The notes below the pieces were generated by a model. It ran no database searches. It was not told the DNA's origin and saw nothing but the letters and a program-made list of their open reading frames with translations. Shown piece by piece: positions 1 to 5,135 of a DNA stretch of 6,364 nt (position 1 is its first letter; each line of letters starts with the position of its first letter). The position numbers were made by a program, and so were the translations under genes. Origin of the DNA: an uncultured Ruminococcus sp. (GTDB lineage Bacteria; Bacillota; Clostridia; Oscillospirales; CAG-382); NCBI GenBank assembly GCA_902783535.1, contig CACZRJ010000081.1:1-6364 (forward strand), in the 5' to 3' direction.

Positions 1-113
1 CCCTTGATCTGGAAAACGAATCCGTCTTCCGCGGACGCGGGAATCACGAACGCCGCCAGCATGACGCAGACGACAGCGACGCAGATGGATGCTTTCAAAA
101 GGGATCTTTTCAT
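1..113 (-). CDS. Secreted protein, N-terminal fragment (signal peptide plus about 9 mature residues)
   Basis: Only the first 37 codons are inside the window, so the product is unknown. The reading begins MKRSLLKASI, with a basic start (K2, R3, K7), a hydrophobic core at about residues 10-24 and an ASA cleavage motif at 26-28 followed by EDGFVFQIK. This is a classical Sec type I signal peptide, so the protein is exported. ATG at 111-113 is the first usable start: no ATG, GTG or TTG occurs in frame between it and the Shine-Dalgarno-like AAAGGAGGA at 158-166. No clear ribosome site lies directly upstream; see the separate hairpin entry. It follows the dockerin and membrane genes on the same strand after a 129-bp gap, so it may belong to that cluster or have its own promoter in the AT-rich stretch around 171-210. 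Given the neighbour it could be another carbohydrate-related surface protein, but that is only a guess. Confidence 0.8.
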   Translation of the reverse strand, partial: MKRSLLKASICVAVVCVMLAAFVIPASAEDGFVFQIK

Positions 114-166
114 GTTGATTTGCCCGAAAACGGCCGGAAATGCCGGTGTCCGGGCAGTCCTCCTTT
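114..166 (-). promoter_or_regulatory. Possible hairpin-bridged ribosome binding site
   Basis: On the minus strand a strong AAAGGAGGA (166-158) sits 44 bases before the ATG at 113, too far for normal initiation. Between them is an inverted repeat: TGCCCG (156-151) pairs with CGGGCA (126-121), with room for a G-U and an A-U pair inside and a second CCGG/CCGG stem nested in the loop. If folded, only C157 and the seven bases AATCAAC separate the Shine-Dalgarno from the ATG, an effective spacing of about 8. The repeat and distances are seen directly; the function is inference. The alternative is that GGGCA near 122-126 acts as a poor ribosome site, or that the gene is weakly translated. Confidence 0.4.
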
Positions 167-242
167 TTCAGATTCTTTTGGATTTATGGTCTTTTCTTTT
201 TTTAAAAATGTGTCAGACGGGGACGTACCGCCGGAAGAAAGG

Positions 243-545
243 TCACTTGAAGATGAAGTAGGAAGCGACCAGGACGACGTCCGCCAGCGTGAGCAGCGCT
301 TCGGCGACGAACCAGTATTTCCGGTGCGGGCTGAAGACGGTCATGACCCCGGCCAGCCCCACGATGATGATCCCGGCGAGGACCAGGACGAGCGAGGACA
401 TGTAGTTGCCGGAAAACGGCACGACGATCTCCGACGGCGCGAGAAACAGGAAGACGATGTTCAGGACCGCGACGCCGGCAAACAGCAGGCAGGCGCCGAG
501 GCAGCCGCGGTCAAAGGAGCGGCCGGACGGATTTTTGTCTTCCAT
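243..545 (-). CDS. Small three-helix integral membrane protein, function unknown
   Basis: A 100-residue protein of no family I recognise. Three hydrophobic segments are visible at about residues 14-36, 49-71 and 78-99. Positive charges in the N-terminal tail (R9, R13) and in the second loop (H74, R75, K76) put the N-terminus and the second loop in the cytoplasm and the C-terminus outside. A short loop between helices 1 and 2 would face outward. The start ATG (545-543) is only 3 bases after the TGA of the dockerin gene (551-549), and no Shine-Dalgarno is visible before it, which suggests translational coupling by re-initiation. The tight linkage suggests the two proteins are made in fixed proportion, but nothing in the sequence shows that they interact. 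The TGA stop is at 245-243 and no convincing terminator follows; the only stem is about 5 bp with a G-U pair and lacks an adjacent T-run. Confidence 0.75.
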   Translation of the reverse strand: MEDKNPSGRSFDRGCLGACLLFAGVAVLNIVFLFLAPSEIVVPFSGNYMSSLVLVLAGIIIVGLAGVMTVFSPHRKYWFVAEALLTLADVVLVASYFIFK

Positions 546-548
546 CGG

Positions 549-2537
549 TCAGTCGACGTAAACGGTCCACTGGGCCGACGTATGGCGTTTGGAACCGGCG
601 GAAACGAGGTCGCCGTTTCCGTAGATGCAGAAGTAGAGCTTGTTCGAGTCGGCGTTCATGTCCCAGAAGCGGGCGCGTTCCTTGCCGGCCGGGTTGAGCA
701 CGTCGGTCGCCGGGTCCACGCGGACGTCGAGACGGTATTTCGAGATGCTGCCGGGCGTCTTTCCGTAGCCGAACAGGATGGCGCGGGTCGCGGCGTTCGA
801 GAGATAGAAGGCGCCGTTGTAGCTCGGGTCGCCCACTTTCAGCGTTTCGTAGATCTTGTCCAGTTTGCCGTTTTCGTCGACGTAGGCGCAGTAGAGTCCG
901 AGGACCTTGCTGACCGGCATCATGCAGGTGTAGGACAGTCCGTAGTAGACGTCCTTCTTGTAGTCGTAGTCGACTTCCAGACGGGTCTGCGGGCCGACGA
1001 TCGTATAGTTCCGGACGGCGTAGCAGTACATGTCGTCTTCGCTGTAGTTGTATTTTCCGTCGTCGCCGGCCGGATCGTAGTAGAGTTTCGTTTCCTCCGT
1101 GATCCGCAGCTGCTTGACGGAGGTGCTCTCTCCGATGTTCAGGACGATCTCCTTGTTCGTCGTTCCGTCGAACAGTTTGATGCTTCTCAGCTTCTCGTTC
1201 GCGTGGTTGCCGCCGGAGAAGACGCTCGAACTCTTCGTCTTGCCCGCGCGATAGACGTATTCAAGGTCCGTGCTTTCCGTCGCGAACGTATGCTTTCCTT
1301 CGCTGTCGGTCAGTTCCCATCCGCCGAGGTTCCAGGTGCCCCATTTGGTCTGATGGAAGGTCTGGCGCAGGTCGCCGAAATCGGTCGTGCATCTGATCTC
1401 GTACTGGACGCTCGTCGTGCGCTTGACGGTCATGTCCCAGGTCTCGGGATTCTCGATGCGGTCCTTGATGTTGATCTTGGCCGCGAATTTCGACGTCACG
1501 TCTCCGCGTCCGTCGGTCGGGCCGTAGGTTTCGTAAAGGTCGTATGTTTTCAAAACGTGCCTCTTGATCAGTGCGTAGTCCTTCGCGTTGACGGTGTTGT
1601 CCGCGTTGACGTCGGCAGCGGTCAGCGCCGCGCCGGTCAGCGTCGCGCTCTTCATCGTCATGCGCTTGACCACGAGATAGTCGTTCGCCTTGACGGCGCC
1701 GTCTCCGGTGACGTCCCCGTCGAGAACGAAAAAGTAAATGTCGATGTCTCCGGTGTAGTGGATACGCTTACGCAGTTCGTCGCCCGTTTTCAGGACGCCG
1801 GACGCTTTTTCGTTTCCGTTAGCGTCGACGATGGTCACGCCGTCCATGGAATTGATCATGGAAGGGATCGCGGACGCGTCGGTGTTCGGCGGGATCCGAA
1901 TCGCGTCGTCCTGCAGCCTCAGATAGACTTTTTCTCTCAGCGAGAAGGTGTCCTCATAGGTCGCTTCGCCCTGGAAGACTTCGATCTCGGAGGCGAATGC
2001 GAACGTCTTGTTCGAGACCAGCTCCATACGGACGTATCTGTAGGAGACGGGATTCGACATGCGCAGCCTGTATTCCTTCAGCGAACTGCTGCCGGCTTCC
2101 GTCTTGGTCGATTCGCCGATCAGCGTGAACGAGTTCCCGTCGTCGGAGCCGTAATAACTGACGGATTCCGGGAACCAGATCCCCCAGTCCTGCTTTTCCA
2201 GGAATTCGGTATTGAATTCGCAAAGGGAATCCTCTTTCTTACCGAGATCGACGTCGATGTGCCATGTGCCGGCTCTGTAGAAAGCGTACCAGCGGTTGTC
2301 GACGGTTCCGCTGCTGTCGCCCTTGACGCCGTCGGTCAGTTCCGTTCCGTTCTTCTGGCGGTAGTCGGTCGCGGGATATTTTTCCTTGTCCACCTGATAC
2401 GGTTCCGTGCCCGTATACGTCTTCCCCTTCGCGACGTTGACGGACGAAGCGGCCTTGACCGCGAACGCGGCCGCCGCGAACGACGTCAAAACCATACAGA
2501 GAGCAAGCAGCGTGACAATGATTTTTCTGCTGTGCAT
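549..2537 (-). CDS. Secreted dockerin-containing protein with N-terminal discoidin-like domain
   Basis: This is a 662-residue exported protein. A signal peptide covers residues 1 to about 26-29 (basic RK at 4-5, core IIVTLLALCMVLTSF, cleavage at AFA or VKA). Residues about 33-190 look like an F5/8 type C (discoidin, CBM32-type) beta-sandwich: NVAKGKTY opening, ELTDGV, a DLGK strand, SVSYYGSDDGNSF and a RYVRMEL strand. A type I dockerin lies inside the chain at about 271-331, with two calcium loops, D275-T277-D279-D286 and D309-N311-D313-N317-D320, each followed by the usual Y-L/A-x-x-KR helix. T277 and K283 replace the more common Asn/Ser ligands of loop 1. The segment before it (235-270) resembles the small linker domain that often precedes Clostridia dockerins. 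Residues about 340-662 are beta-rich and unassigned; I see no catalytic signature I can name. Dockerins bind cohesins on scaffoldins or the cell surface, so a wall-attached or complexed role on glycans is likely. The start has GGGAGG at 2549-2544, 6 bases upstream. Confidence 0.85.
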   Translation of the reverse strand: MHSRKIIVTLLALCMVLTSFAAAAFAVKAASSVNVAKGKTYTGTEPYQVDKEKYPATDYRQKNGTELTDGVKGDSSGTVDNRWYAFYRAGTWHIDVDLGKKEDSLCEFNTEFLEKQDWGIWFPESVSYYGSDDGNSFTLIGESTKTEAGSSSLKEYRLRMSNPVSYRYVRMELVSNKTFAFASEIEVFQGEATYEDTFSLREKVYLRLQDDAIRIPPNTDASAIPSMINSMDGVTIVDANGNEKASGVLKTGDELRKRIHYTGDIDIYFFVLDGDVTGDGAVKANDYLVVKRMTMKSATLTGAALTAADVNADNTVNAKDYALIKRHVLKTYDLYETYGPTDGRGDVTSKFAAKINIKDRIENPETWDMTVKRTTSVQYEIRCTTDFGDLRQTFHQTKWGTWNLGGWELTDSEGKHTFATESTDLEYVYRAGKTKSSSVFSGGNHANEKLRSIKLFDGTTNKEIVLNIGESTSVKQLRITEETKLYYDPAGDDGKYNYSEDDMYCYAVRNYTIVGPQTRLEVDYDYKKDVYYGLSYTCMMPVSKVLGLYCAYVDENGKLDKIYETLKVGDPSYNGAFYLSNAATRAILFGYGKTPGSISKYRLDVRVDPATDVLNPAGKERARFWDMNADSNKLYFCIYGNGDLVSAGSKRHTSAQWTVYVD

Positions 2538-2543
2538 GATTTG

Positions 2544-2549
2544 CCTCCC
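2544..2549 (-). promoter_or_regulatory. Ribosome binding site of the dockerin gene
   Basis: GGGAGG on the minus strand, six bases (CAAATC) before the ATG at 2537-2535. It fixes that start. A second, stronger-looking AGGAGGG (2569-2563) lies further up but overlaps the predicted transcription start directly after the -10 box, so it is probably not in the mRNA as a usable site. Confidence 0.8.
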
Positions 2550-2569
2550 TCAGAGTTTTCTTCCCTCCT

Positions 2570-2598
2570 ATTATATCTATGCGCGCTGCCATTGTCAA
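2570..2598 (-). promoter_or_regulatory. Perfect-consensus sigma-A promoter for the dockerin gene
   Basis: TTGACA at 2598-2593 and TATAAT at 2575-2570 with a 17-base spacer, a 12 of 12 match to the housekeeping consensus. Predicted transcription start is about 2563-2562, giving a leader of roughly 25 bases that contains only the GGGAGG ribosome site. There is no room for a riboswitch. Expression should be strong and constitutive unless a repressor acts here. Confidence 0.88.
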
Positions 2599-2693
2599 TC
2601 TCCATCCGGTTCAATTTTCCGCTTCCGTTTTGTGCATGTTGCCCATTCCCGGTCCTTCCTGAGGAAAAAGAAGAAAAGAAAGGGCGCCGTCCA

Positions 2694-2722
2694 TTGACAA
2701 ACCGGTCAGAATCGGGTATAAA
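2694..2722 (+). promoter_or_regulatory. Sigma-A promoter for the Sel1/GH27/zinc-ribbon operon
   Basis: TTGACA at 2694-2699 and TATAAA at 2717-2722 with a 17-base spacer, an 11 of 12 match. A purine-rich, A-rich tract (about 2661-2683) lies just upstream and could serve as an UP element. Within the spacer is ACCGGT (2701-2706), a short palindrome. Predicted start is about 2729-2731, giving a leader of about 52 bases. It is back to back with the dockerin promoter, with 95 bp between the two -35 boxes. Confidence 0.87.
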
Positions 2723-2730
2723 TTTTCTTG

Positions 2731-2754
2731 GGAACCGGCGGAAGCGCCGGCTCC
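2731..2754 (+). promoter_or_regulatory. 5'-terminal mRNA hairpin of the Sel1 operon
   Basis: CCGGCG (2735-2740) pairs with CGCCGG (2745-2750) across a GAAG loop; after one A-C mismatch, GGA (2731-2733) pairs with TCC (2752-2754). The stem would begin within a base or two of the predicted transcription start. No T-run follows, so it is not a terminator. The AAAGGA ribosome site (2766-2771) lies outside it. A 5'-end stem of this kind is known to protect some mRNAs from 5'-dependent decay; that role here is inferred. It could also be an operator seen as DNA. Confidence 0.55.
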
Positions 2755-2781
2755 GAAGACATAAGAAAGGACGACACATAG

Positions 2782-3615
2782 ATGCACGACAATGCGATCC
2801 GATACCCGAACGTCGACTCCGTGCTCGCAGTGCTTGATCCGGAAGTCTGCCCGCAGGCGTTCCGGACGCTTTCCGAAATATCCGAAATGCTCGAGGACGA
2901 AGACGGAGGCATGCCCGATCCGCACGAGGCGGCGACAGAACTGGTCCATGCCGACATGCCGGACGACCTCCCGGAGGAGCTGATCGAGCTGATCGAGGAG
3001 CTCTATCTCTGCGCGGCGGAAAACGGCGACGCGGACGCGTGGAACGATCTCGGCGCGCAGTATTACGACGGCGCGCGCGGATTCCCCCAGGACTTCGGGA
3101 AGGCGCTCCATTACTACGAGCTGGCCGCGGAAAACGGTTCCAGACAGGCGCAGGAGAACCTCGGCTACTGTTATTACTACGGGCGGAGCGTGCCGGTCGA
3201 CTACGAGAAAGCCTTCCATTATTTCCTGCTCGGCGCGCTGGACGGGCACATCATTTCCCTGTACAAGATCGGAGACATGTACCGGAACGGGTACTACGTG
3301 AAAAAGAACGGCCGCGAGGCGTTCATCATCTACGATCACTGCGTCGATATCATGTCCGATGAAGCGGCGAAATTCTGCGGCGGTCCGCTGTTCCTCCGGC
3401 TGGGCGACTGCTGGCTGAACGGGATCGGCACCGAGAAAAACGCGAAGAACGCCCTCGTCTGCTATCACAGGGCGGAAACGTACCTGTACGACATGGTCGC
3501 GAACGGCGAAGTCATGTACAGAAAGAGCCTGGAGGCCGCCGTCGAGGGGCAGAATAAAGCGCGGGAGGCGCTGAGCGGAACGCTGCCGGACAAGCGCTGG
3601 ACGTTCGACGGCTGA
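2782..3615 (+). CDS. Sel1-like repeat (SLR, TPR-like) protein
   Basis: This 277-residue protein has no signal peptide or membrane segment, so it is cytoplasmic. Residues 1 to about 75 are acidic and unassigned. From about 83 there are four Sel1-like helix-turn-helix repeats: 83-118 (ends ALHYYELAAENG), 119-154 (AFHYFLLGALDG), 155-194 (a diverged copy containing GDMYRNGYYVKKNGREAF) and 201-240 (LGDCWLNGIGTEKNAKNAL), then a capping helix at about 243-263. Each good copy shows the A-x-x-x-L-G ... Y-x-x-G ... A-x-x-Y/F-x-x-A pattern. Such repeats form a curved solenoid that binds partner proteins; no enzymatic function is expected. A TAG directly before the ATG (2779-2781) rules out a longer N-terminus, and AAAGGA (2766-2771) sits 10 bases upstream. 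It is first in an operon with GH27 (44-bp gap, no terminator). Its partner is unknown; the linkage makes the galactosidase or its regulation a candidate. Confidence 0.85.
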   Translation: MHDNAIRYPNVDSVLAVLDPEVCPQAFRTLSEISEMLEDEDGGMPDPHEAATELVHADMPDDLPEELIELIEELYLCAAENGDADAWNDLGAQYYDGARGFPQDFGKALHYYELAAENGSRQAQENLGYCYYYGRSVPVDYEKAFHYFLLGALDGHIISLYKIGDMYRNGYYVKKNGREAFIIYDHCVDIMSDEAAKFCGGPLFLRLGDCWLNGIGTEKNAKNALVCYHRAETYLYDMVANGEVMYRKSLEAAVEGQNKAREALSGTLPDKRWTFDG

Positions 3616-3659
3616 AAAAGATTTCAAAACAACACAGATAAAAGAAAGGATCGAAACGC

Positions 3660-4781
3660 ATGTATATTCAGACACCGCCCATGGGATGGAATTCCTGGAA
3701 CACGTTCGGACCGAACATTTCCGACAGCCTGATCCGCGAGACGGCGGACAAAATGGTCGAGGAAGGCCTGCTCGAAGCGGGCTACAACTATCTCGTCATC
3801 GACGACTGCTGGCTGCTCCGCGAGCGCGACGAAAACGGGAAGCTGGTCCCCGATCCGGAGAAATTCCCCCACGGCATGAAAGATCTCGCCGACTACGTCC
3901 ACAGCAAGGGGCTGAAGTTCGGCATGTACTCCTGCGACGGGACCATGACCTGCGCCGGGTTCCCGAGTTCCTTCGATTACGAGTTCCAGGACGCGAAGCA
4001 GTTCGCCGAATGGGGCGTCGACTTCCTGAAATACGACAACTGCTACCGTCCCGTCAATTTCCCCGGACGCCTGCTCTACAAGCGGATGGGTCTCGCGCTC
4101 GCCAACTGCGGACGCGACATCCTCTTCTCCGCGTGCAACTGGGGCACCGACGGCAGCCCGGAATGGATCAAGGAGACGGGCGCGCACATGTGGCGCTCGA
4201 CCGGCGACATCAACGACAGCTGGCAGAGCGTGAAGGAACTGACGGAAAGACAGTTCGACCTGCTGAAGACGAACGGCCAGGGCTGCTTCAACGACATGGA
4301 CATGCTGATCGTCGGCATGCACGGCAAGGGCAACGTCGCCGTGACCGGATGCACGGACGAGGAATACCGGACCCATTTCTCCATCTGGTGCTTCTTCGGC
4401 TCCCCGCTGATGATCGGGTGCGACGTCCGCGACATGAGCGACGAGACCAGAAAGATCCTGCTGAACAAGGAGCTCATCCGTCTGGATCAGGACAGAGCCT
4501 GCCGTCAGCCGTTCCGCGTCGAGCGCTGGGGCGATCCGTTCTGGGTCCGGTTCCTGGAGAACGGCGATGTCGCCGTGGCAATCTTCAATCTTCAGGACAC
4601 AAACACCTACGCCGACCTGCCGCTCGCGGACATCGGGCTCGCCGGCCGTTCCGGCAAGGCTCTGCGGATGAAGGATCTCTGGACGAACGAGGTCATCGGC
4701 CCGTTCAGGGATCACGTCCCGTTTGGAATGATCCCCGCGCACGGATGCCGCGTCCTGAGAGGGACCGTCGTCGATGCGTGA
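3660..4781 (+). CDS. Cytosolic GH27 alpha-galactosidase (melibiase family)
   Basis: A 373-residue retaining glycoside hydrolase of family 27, predicted to release terminal alpha-galactose from oligosaccharides such as melibiose or raffinose-type sugars. The (beta/alpha)8 barrel spans about 4-285: PPMGWNSWNTF (6-16), IDDCW (47-51, sugar-binding D48 and D49), TCAGFP (97-102), LKYDNC (123-128) with nucleophile D126 and binding K124, RSTGDI (179-184) with R179 and acid/base D183, and NDMDML (211-216) with D214. A beta-sandwich follows at about 286-370. C98 and C128 match the conserved disulfide pair of the family, probably reduced in the cytosol. The usual CEWG motif reads CNWG (159-162), which may shift specificity; alpha-N-acetylgalactosaminidase or another GH27 activity cannot be excluded. 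There is no signal peptide, so substrate must be imported. AAAGGA (3645-3650) is 9 bases upstream. Length is normal for a bacterial or plant-type GH27. Confidence 0.93.
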   Translation: MYIQTPPMGWNSWNTFGPNISDSLIRETADKMVEEGLLEAGYNYLVIDDCWLLRERDENGKLVPDPEKFPHGMKDLADYVHSKGLKFGMYSCDGTMTCAGFPSSFDYEFQDAKQFAEWGVDFLKYDNCYRPVNFPGRLLYKRMGLALANCGRDILFSACNWGTDGSPEWIKETGAHMWRSTGDINDSWQSVKELTERQFDLLKTNGQGCFNDMDMLIVGMHGKGNVAVTGCTDEEYRTHFSIWCFFGSPLMIGCDVRDMSDETRKILLNKELIRLDQDRACRQPFRVERWGDPFWVRFLENGDVAVAIFNLQDTNTYADLPLADIGLAGRSGKALRMKDLWTNEVIGPFRDHVPFGMIPAHGCRVLRGTVVDA

Positions 4782-4992
4782 AGCCGTCTGCGCTTCCTGC
4801 GGAAAAAAACTCGGAACCGACGACGTCGGACTCAGCAGAAAGCTGATCAACCGCGGGCTGGAGGAAAAGGACTGCATGTGCGTCTCCTGCCTGTCCGTCC
4901 GCTTTTCCGCCTCCGAAGACGTTCTGAGAAAGAAGATCTCGGAATGGCGGGAGGCCGGCTGTCTCCTGTTCCGGGAGAAAGATCCCGGCTGA
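4774..4992 (+). CDS. Small zinc-ribbon-like protein, function unknown
   Basis: A 72-residue protein with two cysteine pairs, C6-x2-C9 and C36-x2-C39 (plus C34 and C63), spaced as in a treble-clef or zinc-ribbon knuckle. Between them is GLSRKLINRG, and after them a probable helix (about 46-60) ending in GCLLF. I recall similar short uncharacterised Clostridia proteins with a C-x2-C, a GL-x-KK-x-NRG-like segment, C-x2-C-L and a terminal GC-T/L-LF, but cannot name a family. It likely binds zinc; a nucleic-acid or protein adaptor role is possible but unproven. The ATG overlaps the galactosidase stop by 8 bp, and GAGGGA (4759-4764) lies 9 bases upstream inside the galactosidase gene, which supports this start and translational coupling. 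It is the last gene before the terminator at 5021. Confidence 0.75.
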   Translation: MREAVCASCGKKLGTDDVGLSRKLINRGLEEKDCMCVSCLSVRFSASEDVLRKKISEWREAGCLLFREKDPG

Positions 4993-5020
4993 GCCGTCCA
5001 CAAAATGCATTTTTCGGATA

Positions 5021-5063
5021 AAGGTCAAGCCCGATTTTTCGAATCGGGCTTGACTTTTTCTTT
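5021..5063 (+). terminator. Strong intrinsic terminator of the Sel1/GH27/zinc-ribbon operon
   Basis: A perfect 13-bp stem pairs 5024-5036 with 5042-5054 around a 5-base loop, and can be lengthened by a G-U and two A-U pairs. It is followed directly by TTTTTCTTT (5055-5063). It lies 28 bases after the zinc-ribbon stop codon. On the opposite strand the stem is followed only by CTTTATC, so it acts mainly on plus-strand transcripts. Confidence 0.93.
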
Positions 5064-5077
5064 GCGTTCAGTAGAAT
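5050..5077 (+). promoter_or_regulatory. Promoter for the GAF-ABC gene, -35 nested in the terminator
   Basis: TTGACT (5050-5055) and TAGAAT (5072-5077), each 5 of 6 to the sigma-A consensus, with a 16-base spacer. The predicted start is about 5083-5086, giving a leader of about 50 bases. The -35 box forms part of the 3' arm of the upstream terminator and its first T, so one short stretch ends the previous operon and starts the next. The leader contains GCGGCCGC (5094-5101) and other GC-rich self-complementary bases that could fold weakly. Confidence 0.7.
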
Positions 5078-5135
5078 GAAAATGTGAAAAAATGCGGCCG
5101 CGGCGGATCGCGCGCCGGACGGAGGAGACACCGAC

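Noticed and set aside
183..216. CTGACA (216-211) and CATAAA (188-183) on the minus strand as a promoter for the left-edge gene.
   Set aside because: The spacer is 22 bases and the -10 match is poor. The stretch is AT-rich, so a promoter could exist, but none can be assigned.
206..242. A possible terminator after the small membrane protein gene.
   Set aside because: The only stem is about 5 bp with a G-U pair and a 7-base loop, and the T-run is not adjacent.
120..2837. A 905-codon plus-strand open frame across the left half.
   Set aside because: It is antisense to the dockerin and membrane genes and crosses both divergent promoters. Its translation is rich in V, R, D and G without domain signals, and it has no ribosome site. 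It arises from the C/G-ending codons of the true genes.
2611..3675. A 354-codon minus-strand open frame opposite the Sel1 gene.
   Set aside because: The plus-strand frame has clear Sel1 repeats, a ribosome site and a promoter; the minus frame has none and runs through the divergent control region.
3686..4846. A 386-codon plus-strand frame overlapping GH27 in another phase.
   Set aside because: It is rich in arginine and proline, typical of an out-of-frame reading of GC-rich DNA, and shows no conserved motif.
3624..5003. A 459-codon minus-strand open frame opposite the GH27 gene.
   Set aside because: It is a codon-bias shadow of GH27 and the zinc-ribbon gene, whose active-site motifs lie on the plus strand.
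5094..5117. GC-rich self-complementary bases (GCGGCCGC and neighbours) in the GAF-ABC leader as a riboswitch.
   Set aside because: The leader is only about 50 bases with no conserved aptamer pattern; the palindromes are expected in such GC-rich sequence.
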